This document shows positions 53,703 through 64,000 of a stretch of 64,000 nucleotides of DNA, one piece after another. The translations under genes were made by a program, and so were the position numbers. Each line of letters starts with the position of its first letter. Position 1 is the stretch's first letter. The stretch comes from Udeniomyces pyricola (taxonomy: Eukaryota > Basidiomycota > Tremellomycetes > Cystofilobasidiales > Mrakiaceae): the NCBI GenBank assembly GCA_039545295.1, contig BCIK01000033.1:1-64000 (forward strand). The letters run 5' to 3'. Under the pieces are notes generated by a model, which ran no database searches, was not told where the DNA came from, and saw nothing but the letters and a program-made list of their open reading frames with translations.

Positions 53703-55506
53703 TCAGCCCAAGCCAAAGTCAAACCTCTCTCCCCTCTCCCACCAAATCGCCTCGTATCCTCCTTCGTCCATCTCGCCATCTCCACTCTCATTTCGAGAAC
53801 TCGCTGCCATCTCTTTTTGGAAGTCCGATAGAGGAGAGAGAAAAACGTCGTAGTCTGCATCGAAACAAGAGGGAAAACAAAGAAGAGGATCGATGTTAGG
53901 CCCGAGGCAGGTCATACCATGCGTACGGAAAACCGAGCATGTCCACCACACGATTGACAGCTTGGACATGACTCTCAGAGCAGGCAAGAGCAGGCTTTCA
54001 ACAAGACAGCACAGACCATCGTAGTGGATAGGGAGGGTAAGTTTGGGCTTGATGAGCTGCAAGAGACCAAACAACCCCAGAGTTGATGATCAGCAACGAT
54101 ATTAGTTTCTAGATAAATGACATCTAAGCCGAATGCTGGACGAAGAGTATAACCGACCTTGACTAGCTGAAGTCCTTGGGTTCCATTCATGGTGACCATG
54201 AGTAAGGGAAGATGTGGTCCAGGGATCGTCGTGCCGCCAAGATGAATGAGAAGCAGGCTGGAGAATTTATCAAGCATGACATCATTGTTCAGTCCCATGG
54301 CAATCGGGCAGTTGATTCGGGTCATGATCGGATTTCTGCTCGTGCCAGAATGTACCACCCGGAGATTCGCGCTCTATGACTCACTCGACATCAGGATATC
54401 GCTGCGGAATTTCCTTGAGCTTGTCGATGAAGAGAGTATCACCAGAGATGTATATACGATAGGGTTTTCCGTTGTCTGCACCACCCTTGTGCAGCTCGAC
54501 CATCCAGCCGCTGACAGGTGGAACAGCCCCAAGAAGGTCGTTGAGGGTCGATACGATGGGACCTGCTACGTGCTCGCCCGGAGTCGAAGTAATCTTGAGC
54601 GATGGACTTGATTGCGCGGTTGAGGCGGGGTAGAGACGTGAGGAGTAGGGATGGAACGTCGGTATGTCGTCAGTATCAGTCAAGTTGTGTCACGCTGAGT
54701 TAGGTATTGATCAATCACGTTTGATGAAGTCTGATGATCCGTTCGTATGGAACTCACATCGACACCGGAGACGTCGATTCTGTCTTTGCAGACGACGCCG
54801 CTCGTACCTCAATGACCAGGCTTTGCCAAGTCTCCAACCCAAACAGTCGACTGAAGCCAAGAGGTTCGAGCGATTCCACTGCATGGGGAGTTGTGACGAT
54901 AGGCATGTCGCGACGAAGATTTTCTTGAACTTTCTGGTCAAAGTGATCGGCGTGGAAGTGGGAGAGCAAGACGGCGTGTACTGGAGGAAGTTGCTCCAGA
55001 TCGACAGCTGGGTTCGTCACCCGAGTGGCTGTCACGCCTGGGCCGAGGTGAACGTGATCTCCAGCATGGAGGAAGTTGGGATCTGATATGAATACGATGG
55101 CATCGGTCATTGCCCATAAGTCACCAATCAGCGGTCAGGATAAGCGAGGGTTGACTATGGTTTGATAAGCCTGAATCGTTCCCAATGAGCGCAGTCGTCA
55201 GAGTAGAGGCCTATTAGATCAGGGCGTACCCGTCATGATCCTCAAGCCAGCCCATTCCAGAATGACTGTCGCTGTGCCGACAAAGAAGAGAGAAGCCGCA
55301 TCGTACGGCGATGTGAGCGTTGGGTCAAGCGTGGCCGTTTGGGCCGGTGGTGGGGCCGAGGGGTGGACATGATGCTTGAGTGCGGCGGGGAGGGCCGAGG
55401 ACGGATGGTGATGATTCTCGTGAGACTTGATGAGGGGAGAGATGGCAGCCTCAGGGTCGAGAGTAAGCGTCATCGAGGGCTTGATGTTGCTATCGGGTTC
55501 TGTCAT
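53703..55506 (-). CDS. Metallo-beta-lactamase-fold hydrolase
   Basis: Zn-dependent hydrolase of the broad MBL superfamily, closest in pattern to fungal UlaG-like proteins; the substrate is unknown. An in-frame ATG at 55506 opens MTEPDSNIKPSMTLTLDPEA; the open frame extends further but lacks another ATG. A His/Ser/Pro-rich segment precedes SPYDAASLFFVGTATVILEW and AGLRIMT, the family beta strands. The metal motif HFHADHFD is in HAVLLSHFHADHFD, after DPNFLHAGDHVHLGPG. Later segments are PIVSTLNDLLGAVPPVSGWM, RIYISGDTLFIDKLKEIPQR, LIHLGGTTIPG, and LIKPKLTLPIHYDDYDVFLS with the last metal His. It ends ERGERFDFGLG. Five or more exons. Confidence 0.83.
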
Positions 55507-55874
55507 GTCGACGTCTAGTATGTCAGTCGACTTGGGTGGGGGTACGTAGTCAGAAAACAAAACAGGGAACCATGTAAGGTAAATGAATCTAAAGGCATCG
55601 CAGGTTTGGCCTGTACGTCATTGGAGCCAATTAATAATCAATCGGAGCCATTAGCTTATAGAGATTGATCAGGATTGACGATAAGCGCCGGGCAAGCGGG
55701 CCAAGCGATATAAGCGGGCTAAGCGACTGCATCGATAACCAAGCACAGAGCAGGGAGCGCAAGAGGTCACGACCTCTCCCCCGACGACGATCCACCGCGT
55801 TGGCCGACCCCGCCCCCTACACTTCCCCTCTACGCCACTTCGCGCGACAATCCCTCCATCTCGCACTCTGCAAC
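55507..55874. other. Divergent promoter region, hydrolase and Mediator-like gene
   Basis: About 370 bp between divergent starts with a repeated AAGCG(G)GC pattern near 55683-55725. No gene is supported. Confidence 0.5.
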
Positions 55875-57429
55875 ATGGACTCTGTCGATATCAGTGCTCA
55901 CATCTCTGGGCCTTCTGTATCTGCGACCGGCCGGCGGTCTGTTTCCCCACCGCCACCCGCCGTGCTTCCGTTCCACCCACCCCGTCCGTCCTTCTCGCTT
56001 CTAGTTGATCCGCCTCGCCATCCACCAACGTGTCCTCATCGGTCATCCATCCATCCATCCATTCAGACCGATTGACTGACTAACACTCTTTCTCCCTCGG
56101 CTCGTATACATCTCTTGACACTCGCTTGCTCCTGTACAGCACTTTCCGGGAACCTTCTCTCGGGCTCTCTCGACCTGCTGACCCACCTTCAGCTTCTCCC
56201 TGCGTACGACGCGTTTGTTCGCCCTTACTTTCGTTCGGCGCGACAGCCCGTGCCTGGATCAGCACCTTCTGAAGACACCAAGGGAAAAGGCCGCGAGCAG
56301 ACCCTCAAAGAACTCAGTTTGGCTGGCATGAATCGCAAGGGAGGCATCATGGAGCTCAAGCGGATGAAGGGCGAGTTTGAGGATCTCGTCGGGGAGTGTG
56401 TCGTCTTATCGAGTGCGTACTCGTCATTCGCTTGACTTCGAGCCCAGGACGTCAGAGAGATATGGAGAGTTGCACGAATCGTTTCACCTGGGATCGACTT
56501 GTTGATCTTTGGCCAGCACGGCGATTCCCGTTCCCCTTCTTACTCTCCTTCCTTGTTCCGCCTGCCTCGCGAACAGGTACTCATCCGTCGATCCGGATGC
56601 CCCCAACCTCTTTCCGCCGACTCGTCATGGAGGGGACAGACGAGTCGGGCGTACCTCCTCCGCTGAATATCCGGCCAATACCAAAGGCGGATCTCGAGCA
56701 GTACGGCTGGCGGTTGGCCGAAGGGGAACTGCCCGAGGTACATACTGCTTGCCGACCCCCGCCATCATCGCCTTTCTTGGCCGTGCTTTGCTATGCTTTG
56801 CGTTTAGTCGTCACCGACACGAGTCTGAACGCTCTACTTTTGTGCCTCTTTCTCCCTTTTGCTCTTGCCTCGGACCGTCGCTCTCACCTCCGCTGCCGCC
56901 ATCGGGATGCCGTCTTTGTCTAACCTGCTTGTGCTGTCAGGCAAAAGATCCTTCGCTGTTTGTCCGCCAGGAAAAGCCGGCGAAACCTAAAGTCGGTATC
57001 CTCCCGATGATGTTGGGGTTACGTACATATTGTGTTTTCGAATGCTCACCCTGAGCCTTGTCGCCGCTGCCCTAGAAAAAGACCAAACGGCCTCGTCCAG
57101 ACGACATTCCGGGAGGACCGACGTTCAGCGACGCCAAGCGACTCAAAGAGGTTGGTTCATAGCGCATCTTCTGTGTTTCTCCTCGCCTCGCCTGCCTGTC
57201 TATTCTCCTTAGACGGTACGAGAGGGATATGTTTTCTCGTCACTCGAGACTGACATGTGGTCTCTGACCGCTTGAGTTCTAGTCGCACGGAGGGTCGCCT
57301 GCTGGATCAGCTCTCACACCACGGACGCCTGGGATGGGTGCCGGCACGCCTAGCGGCCGTACGCCAGCTGCCGCCGCTGGCCGTGGAAGAACACCCGCCG
57401 CTGCAGGAACACCTGTTGGAGGCCGATGA
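55875..57429 (+). CDS. MED19: Probable Mediator complex subunit 19 (Rox3-like)
   Basis: Likely subunit of the Mediator head module, nuclear. An ATG at 55875 opens MDSVDISAHISG. The exon near 56137 reads LSGNLLSGSLDLLTHLQLLP and AYDAFVRPYF, resembling the N-terminal Med19 block (ligand-like GS-L-xx-H-L-xx-AY). Next come LAGMNRKGGIMELKRMKGEF and NIRPIPKADLEQYGWRLAEG. Small exons then give AKDPSLFVRQEKPAKPKVGI and KKTKRPRPDDIPGGPTFSDA, a basic region, and a Gly/Pro/Thr-rich tail with repeated GRTPAAAG, ending at TGA 57429. The splice donor of the first exon could not be fixed. The call rests on one conserved block and general layout; another small nuclear protein cannot be excluded. Confidence 0.45.
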
Positions 57430-59951
57430 GCCCCGTAAGGCATCCCTGCTTCATCAGGACCACTTAGTGAGTCGCGTTCATCTCGTCCGTCGAGATCCTC
57501 TCATCCATGCGCTTGGACTGAGCGTGACGTCTCTTTTAGTTCTGTCTTTGTCTCTCTTTTCTATTCGCCTCCTTCTGTCCTGTGTCTGTCCTCTTCTCTT
57601 CTCGTTGCTTCTCTTTCAGCAATCCCATCCTTGTCATCCGTGTCAAGGCATCTTGCATCGTTTTCTTCTCCTTCGTCTATTCTTGACTTTCTCCGGCTCG
57701 TGCGGTCTGCTTCGTTTTTTATTTCTGTCTCTCTCTTCTCTTCCTTTTTCTTTTCCTCTTCGGCTCGACCCGATTCGTCTCTCGCATCTTTCTATCACTT
57801 ACAAACAAACCAATCACATATCTACAACCAGTCAATCATCCTATAAACAACTACACGTTTCCTTTGCATCTTTCATGGCTTCTGACTTCGTTCTTTCAGT
57901 ATTTTCTCTTTTGGATCCTGTTCCTCGTTTCAGGTCTCCCTTTCCTTCTTTCTTCTCTTTCTCTCTGATGTGCCTCTCTTTCTCAGCCCCTCCTCTCCCT
58001 CCACCCCCCTCTTGCTAGCTCCTTTACTCCGGCTTTCCTCATCTGTTCGCAATCCATGCGCGACTAACAGCGCGTGCAGATAAGCCCAGACTTCCTTTTT
58101 CGTTTCCATAATCCCTTTTCCCCTCATTCTTTTTTTTGTTCTTTTTTTCCCGATCATTCGTGTTCGTTCGTGCTCCGCGTCGACAAGGTCTCTTGTGCTA
58201 ACGTATTATGAGGATCGATGAGGACGAAAATACGATACATATTGGTGGTTATCAAATTCCCTGCGAACCCCTTCGATAATGCCTCGTGCATGTACCAGGA
58301 AGATCCCCATAAAACCCCAGACGGCATGAACCGACGCAAGGAAAGAATGGAGCCGTCCGCTCGAGGATTGAGAATACTGAGCTAGGGGCTCAAAGTCGGA
58401 AAATGCTATCGAACCAGCCTTGAGGTTGGCGAAGTGAAGAAATGGCTTGATTTCAATTACTTGCGAAGAGGAGTATGTGAGGTGCAACAACTTAGATCAA
58501 GATCGTTTGCACAGGTAACGCGTACCAAGGGCGAAGGATAATCTTTAAGCAGGTGAAAGACTGGATGATCAATGAGGCCTTAGGTTTTTTTTTTTTTTTT
58601 CTTCGTTGTCTCTTAGATCTTCGAGCAGCGAGCTAAGTCCCATATCAGCCATAGCGGCCGTAAGATGCGTTTGCGGATGAAATCGCCTTCTTAGACTTGG
58701 GCACTCGGATCTTGTCGGCTCCCGACGTAAGACACTTCGGACACATGGATAATCGACTATCATATATATATAAACTACATTCTATTGGTACTGTTTTACT
58801 ACATACATTATACAGAAAGAATGACGACGTGACGGGCTGCAGCGCGACTCGTAAAATCAGGTCAGACGAGGTCGGTAGTTGATGGTACCGACCGTCCTCA
58901 TCCCTTAGAAAGGTGAGCGATGACTCTTTGATAAACACATCCACGAGGAACAAACTGAAGAGCTGAGGGAACGATGTACTGCGCGTAATTCGAGGGGTGA
59001 GGAAAGGCTGGCGTTGCCGGCGAGGGTGGCAAAGACCACGCTGGAAGAAGATTCGGGTCGGATCGCAGAGCGCAACGAGGCTCTCAAACATCCTGCTGGC
59101 TCAGCACCTCCGCCAGTCCACCTCTGTCATCACACCGCGTACTTCACGCACTCCTCGTACACCTCATCCACCTCATACATCTCGCACACCTCGCACACCG
59201 CCCATCGCACTCCTTCAATCCCCATCTCTTGCCCTCGTGGCTCGGATCTTGGTCCTGGTCTTGGGTTGGCCTGGATCGGTCTTGACTTGGATCGTCTTTG
59301 CCCATAGGCTCGGATCCCCGGTGTTTTCCTTGTCACGTACATTGTCAGAGCCCATGAGGGATGACAGCTTCCTCCACGATTGGCCCAGCATGCCGGGCTT
59401 GCGCGTTTCGGTCACGATCTTCGACGAGTAACTCCTCGATCCGATGTAGAATCCTGACTGCGATTGGGATACCTGACACCGAGTTATCGGTAACTGGGAG
59501 ATTGGGGTGGCCGTTGGAGGGTATCAGGGACGCGTCAGATTACGAGAGATGAAGAGAGATAAAGAGATAAAGAGGAAAGAGATAAAGGGATAGTGTGCGC
59601 AGGCGGCGAAGTGGGGCAAGGCATTCAGAAAAGGAAAGAAAGAAAGAAATAAAGAAAGAAAGAAATAAAGAAATAAAGAAATAAAGAAATAAAGAAATAA
59701 AGAAATAAAGAAATAAAGAAATAAAGAAATAAAGAAAGGGGAACGCGAAGGAGGGGGGGGACGCGAACGGACGTGGACAGTGCCAAAGCGATAATGGCCA
59801 TTAGGGAAGACAAGAAATGGAAAAGTGAGGTTATCCAGAAGAAAAAGTCGAAGTGATTGGGAGCATAGGGAAAAGAAGGAATCAAAGGCGAATTTATGGA
59901 AAGGGAGAATGTGGATCTACAAAATCACACACGCAACGCTCCAAATCCACC
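57430..59951. other. Gene-poor region beside the retroelement
   Basis: About 2.5 kb. 57430-58140 is T/C-rich and could be a long 3' UTR of the Mediator-like gene. 58150-59550 has open frames on both strands (for example minus 58645-59091 and plus 58997-59431) with no motif I recognise. 59632-59738 is an 8-bp tandem repeat. No gene is supported. Confidence 0.4.
59632..59738. repeat. AAAGAAAT tandem repeat near the retroelement 3' end
   Basis: About 100 bp of AAAGAAAT units with a few AAAG variants. It begins 214 bp beyond the stop codon of the reverse transcriptase frame, on its 3' side, where many non-LTR elements carry an A-rich or simple-repeat tail. On the element's strand it reads as T-rich ATTTCTTT units. 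It may be the element's tail or an unrelated microsatellite. Confidence 0.7.
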
Positions 59952-62900
59952 TCAAAGCTGCATCCTTCTCGTCCTAAACCAAACCAAGATGATCGACATC
60001 CTCTGCCTGAACCAGCCTCGTGTCGACAGATCCATCATGTCCTCCCACACCGCGATCTGCTTCCTCGTAGATCGACTCGCCGCACCACCGGTAGAAAACA
60101 CAAGGGGCGCAAAGGCTTCCGTGTGCCGACCGTACTTCTTGATTTTGGCCTGAGCAGCAGTGTCGAGGAATGAATCGACAGAGTTTTGGGTTGCTGAGCC
60201 TCGACCGAATCTGAAGTTTCCCGGGGTGTTGGGTACCGAGTCGTCTTCATCGTACCCTTCCCAGAACGCGTCGCCATACGGGAACCGCCTCTGTCCCTGC
60301 TCGTCTTCTGACCCGGCTGCCAACCTGTCCGAAATCGTTCTTGCATCCTTGGAAGCAATCGAGACGACTGTGACATCGAAATCAATGATGCCGTCTTGAT
60401 TGATGGTGCGGATGTCGGACCTGACGACTTGGGCTCCTTGACGCTCGACGTTCCTCTCCGTCTCGACCGACTGGAAATGTCCCGTAGCCTTGAGACAGCC
60501 GGCGATGAGGTTTTTGATTCCATCGTGACGGCCGGTGTGGTCTCTTGGCTGAATCGTGCAAATCTCGCCGTGGCCGTGGGTCCTGGGCATATGGCAAGAA
60601 GGGCAGTGGTGACGTTCGCCGACGAAAAGGGTGCGGTAGACGATCGCTCCAGCGACCTGACCATCGGTGAGAGAAAGGGCCTTGTTGCTGGGAATCACGT
60701 CAAGCCATCGTCGTCCTATCGGGGTCGAGTTCTCGTACAAAGCATCGCGTTGGAGTGGGTTTAGTTGGGCGAGCAGTGCAGAGTGTCGATCGAGGAATGC
60801 CAATTGGCACAGGTCGGATTGGGATCTTACGTAGAGGGGAGCGGAGGGATCGTACGGCCTCATGGGATGTTCAGAGTAAAGGCGTTCGAAGTACTGAGGA
60901 TCCAGTGGGTTGAGCTCGGAAGGAGGGTTCGGGGCGGAAGAGAGATGGATAGGGGAGGGGACGTGGTCAAAGAGGCGGAAGGGACGGTCGCCGGCTCCAT
61001 CATCGCCGAAAATCCTGGCCAACTCGACGTCAGAGGCTTCTGTCGCAGCTTCATAGGCAAGTGGGGCAACTTCGGCGTGCGAAAGCAACCCGAAACCCCC
61101 CAGCTTGGTAGGAAGTGTGACCAAAGCGCGGTCTAGTTTGGCGTCTTGATCCAAGGAAGGCATCCGGCGAGCACGAGTGACGAAGTGGATCAAGGCGTCG
61201 TCGATGCGGTCCCAACAGCCTGGCAAATCGAAAGTCGTCAGAGACCGTTGTAGATGTCTGAGATCCTGAGAAAGAGCTTTGCGTAGAAGAACGAGAGCAT
61301 GCTGCAGAGGCATCTCGTCCAACCCGTTCATCGCGTCCAATTCCTTGGCCACCTTGGCCTCGAGGAAATTCCTCCTGAACTCAGCTGAACCCACAGCGGA
61401 ACCCAACAACTCCAGACCACCCGACCGGACTTCCTCGAGCAGAATGACCCGACTCTTGGCGACATTGAGCTTGACCGGACTTCCTGGGAATGAATCGACG
61501 AGGGATGCGATTTGTGGAAGAAGATGAGGGTTGGAGGTCAGGATCGTGATGTCGTCCAGGTATGCGAGAACTGATCCTTCCGATCCGACAAGACGTTCGA
61601 TCGCTTCGACTAGGGGCCTGATCCCGACGGAGAAGAGGAAAGGGGCAAAGGGGTCTCCCTGACGGACACCAGTCGACGATTCAACCTCGAGAACTTCTTC
61701 TCCTTCCGCGCCGACGAAGAAGACGGTCGAGGGCGTGTCACAGACCCACTTGGCCGCTCGGAACATGTCATTGGCGTACTTGTTGACGTTCCGGGCCATG
61801 GTAGTTCGTGGGACCAGGTTGAAGGCGTTCTGGAAGTCAAGCAGGACGAGGTGGGTGACGGGCGATGACGTAGGGATCGGAGGGGGGAAGGCGACAATTA
61901 GGTTTTGTTTGTTAGTGATGTCGTTGTCTTCCTGATCCGCACCATGCAACCTCGCGAGCTCAACCTCGATCTGCTCCATCTCGATCCTCTTCTCAACCTC
62001 ATCGAGTAACATGCTTTGAGAGTCGGTTGGCTGGCGATGATGGGTGATTTTTTGTACCAGCCGTTGGACCTCCTTGCCCTTCCTCGTCGCGATCATTCCA
62101 TCTTCCGTGGCCAACGCCCTCTCAACCATCCTGATCACCGGTTCCACTCCCCCCTTGGACTTCACTCCTAGCTGGATAGGCGAAAGCGTTCCTCGCTTGA
62201 TAGCGATCGACGCAATCGTCTTGGCGACCAGCCGGTAGATCAGGTCCCCCACCGCAATCGGCCTCACTCCTCCATCCGGCTTCATCAACGGTACTCCACG
62301 GGAAGCTGTCAGGAACGCGTGTCCTTCGAGTTCCCCGCCTTGCACCTTCCCAGCCAGCCGTACCATCATCTCCTGCACCACCTCACGTCCAAGAGCAACC
62401 TTGAGAAGCGGTTGGGTCCAGCCGGACGGACCAGCACCGGTGTCCGGCTTGAACGTCTTGAACGCTTTCTCCACATCCTCCCACTTGCCACACGACGTTG
62501 CTGGCATCCCTCGAGCAGACAAGGAACCGAAAGGAGAGCGAGGGCCAATGGGATGCTTGCCTTTGATGCTTTCGGCCACGGCAGGGGTGATGGTGTGGAC
62601 CTTGGCCTTGCCTCGGAGTTGGCCGGCTGCTCGGGAAAGGTGGTTCTTCTCGACTTCCTTTGTTGCTAGTTCCGCAGGGGTCTTGGCGGCTCGAGCAAGG
62701 AATTCGATCGGCGGCTCGGGGATGATGGGCTCGACGTGGGGGAAAGTGGCGAGGTGGGCAGAGAGATTGACGTCGGCCTTGAGACCGGGGACGAGACCTT
62801 CCTTGGGTAGGGCTAGGAAGTTGAGAAGGTTGGTCTCGGACGGGTCATCAAGCCAGGCTCGAGTGAGGCGGGCAGCAGCGTCAGCAAACGTCTTGGCACG

Positions 62901-63153
62901 TTTACCAAAGAGAGGGACATTGGCAGTAGGCAGACCGACCAGGTTCTTGAACCGCGACCAATTGTCTAGCGGCGGAGGGGCATCATCAGGCCCAGGAAGG
63001 AGGGGGGGGGGATGGAGGTGGCGAGGTAGACTGGAATTGCGAAATTCGACGCGTTTGGGGACTTTCCGAGTCGGTGAGGATGGAGAGAGGAGATGAGGAT
63101 TCCGACTGGGTGGATGTTGAACGTGTATGGCTCTTCTTCGACCATGATGAGCT
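59952..63153 (-). CDS. Reverse transcriptase with C-terminal restriction-like endonuclease
   Basis: A single open frame of about 1,060 codons from 63153 down to TGA at 59952, with no certain ATG. The N-terminal part (LDNWSRFKNLVGLP, AARLTRAWLDDPSETNLLNF) leads into RT motifs: DTGAGPSGWTQPLLK, GVPLMKPDGGVRPIAVGDLI, LLDFQNAFNLVPR (61820-61850), STGVRQGDPFAPFLF (61630-61680) and AYLDDITIL (catalytic DD at 61551-61556; Y-L-D-D where Y-A-D-D is commoner). An insert of about 80 residues separates the second and third motif groups. After the RT come CPSCHMPRTHGHGEIC (60557-60604), a Zn-binding cluster, then RHDGIKNLIAG, RSDIRTINQDGIIDFDVTVV (60360-60425) and AKIKKYGRHTEAFAPLVFS (60085-60150), the PD-(D/E)xK-like nuclease pattern. 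Upstream frame is lost at a C10 run. Confidence 0.85.
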
Positions 63154-63472
63154 CATCGTCGTTCCTTCCTTCGATCCTCAGGGGAACTGACCAAGCGTTT
63201 GGGCGACTGGGTGCGGGCTTTGGCGCAGGGATGGTCGTGGCTTTTTGAGGGGGAGCTGGCTGTGGACGCGTTCCAGCTCTCGAAGGTATGTCGAGTGTTG
63301 CCCTTGCCGAGGTCTTGGTTCGTGGGATCGGCTTGAGTCGAGACGACGTACGAGGAGGAGAGGGGGAGGGGGAAGGTGAGGGGACGGGCACGAGAGATCT
63401 CTGGGGGATGCGGGAGTGTAACGAGGACTGGCCGGTTGATCTAATGGTGTTTTTAGTTGATGATCGAACCAA
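63013..63472 (-). pseudogene. N-terminal fragment of the retroelement frame, out of phase
   Basis: Open in another frame up to the C run at 63003-63012. It is Ser/Pro-rich with NAWSVPLRIEGRNDDELIMV and YTFNIHPVGILISSLHPHRL. Beyond the C run the residues of this frame stop resembling protein while the main RT frame takes over, so a one-base change in the homopolymer probably separates two parts of one protein. Either sequencing error or element decay is possible. Confidence 0.5.
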
Positions 63473-63515
63473 CGGGTCTTGTCCAGGGGGCGAGGTAGTG
63501 TGTTGATGGCCTTGG

Positions 63516-64000
63516 TCATGGGGCGATCAGATGGTGAGTCTGATGGCTGTGATGTTGGGGAGGTGCTTTTTTCGACTGGGATGTGGCGGGGGAGNGAGGT
63601 TTTGCCTGGGGTGTCTGGCTGAGGATGAGGGGGCCGTGGCTGACGACATGATCAACATTGATTCTCTTCTTGGTGCAGAAAATCTCGGCTGATGTTGACC
63701 CTGCAATTGACGACCGGCGAGCATGGTAGGCGAAGCGTCGTAGGCGGAAGAGGAGGAGGGAAGAGGACCTGAGCGCGATGTTATTGTTTTCGGTCGCCTT
63801 GTCGCCTTGACCTGGAGCGATGGTCTCTCTGGCCTTCCATACGACGCAGACATTCGGCTCATTGGGTCCCTTCCTGGCCTTGTTGCGATGATGGGACCCG
63901 ACGTTGTTGAGCACCACTGATCCACAAGGGCACCACTTCCAGCGCGCTCTTTTCGCCTCATCTAACGTCCACTTCTCTCCGGCATGACCCTTGGCCTGTT
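63516..64000 (-). pseudogene. Edge fragment with CCHH-type zinc finger
   Basis: Open from the window edge down to 63516. It reads KGHAGEKWTLDEAKRARWKW then CPCGSVVLNNVGSHHRNK: two Cys and two His in the spacing of a retroelement nucleic-acid-binding finger. After about 63850 the frame becomes low-complexity, and other frames look equally plausible; one N lies at 63595. It is probably the 5' coding part of the element, partly degraded or mis-assembled. Confidence 0.4.

Larger units (their letters stand above)
59952..64000 (-). mobile_element. Non-LTR retrotransposon, truncated by the window edge
   Basis: The element's 3' end lies at the left and its 5' part runs off the right edge. It carries a zinc-finger segment near 63890-63940, a reverse transcriptase, a Cys/His cluster and a C-terminal restriction-like endonuclease. 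No long terminal repeats or flanking duplications could be seen because the 5' end is missing. The domain order fits early-branching non-LTR elements that carry a restriction-like endonuclease downstream of the RT. Confidence 0.75.

Noticed and set aside
58997..59431. Plus-strand open frame with repeated Thr/His/Pro motifs
   Set aside because: The protein is a translation of a short imperfect CATCTC-like repeat and no splice partners could be found.

Overview
The window looks like a nuclear chromosome segment of an intron-rich basidiomycete fungus. The lineage below that level cannot be fixed from the sequence alone. The evidence is the gene set (ERG28, a fungal-type mitochondrial calcium uniporter, a two-ACT-domain threonine deaminase), the many short GT-AG introns (15 exons in the glycerol kinase), and the presence of genes such as ALKBH8 and ARS2. 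Several gene models could be spliced by hand to uninterrupted, in-phase products: RPL25 160 aa, NOP56 570 aa, GUT1 629 aa, MCU 632 aa, PSF1 222 aa, ALKBH8 492 aa and ERG28 137 aa. Introns and intergenic DNA carry many long C/G and A/T homopolymers and some isolated N bases, so a few frames may be affected by assembly error.

Layout from left to right: a D-2-hydroxyacid dehydrogenase (-); ribosomal protein uL23/RPL25 (-); NOP56 (-); glycerol kinase (+); mitochondrial calcium uniporter (-); an F-box protein (+); GINS subunit PSF1 (+); an isochorismatase-family hydrolase (+); a two-thioredoxin-domain protein disulfide isomerase (-); ARS2/SERRATE (-); an ALKBH8-like tRNA oxygenase (-) divergent from threonine deaminase ILV1 (+); an SLC33A1-type acetyl-CoA transporter (-) divergent from an AMSH-type deubiquitinase (+); ERG28 (-); a metallo-beta-lactamase-fold hydrolase (-) divergent from a probable Mediator subunit 19 (+). 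At the right edge lies a truncated non-LTR retroelement (-) with a reverse transcriptase and a C-terminal restriction-like endonuclease.

The genes are mostly unrelated housekeeping functions (ribosome and snoRNP biogenesis, replication initiation, ER folding, endosomal deubiquitination, sterol and isoleucine synthesis, glycerol use, mitochondrial calcium). There is no biosynthetic cluster or operon-like grouping. The most notable structures are three micro-exons of 12, 13 and 11 nt around the uniporter pore, 24- and 12-nt exons that split the first PDI active site, and the RT-plus-endonuclease retroelement with a nearby 8-bp tandem repeat. No tRNA, rRNA or CRISPR array was recognised by eye.
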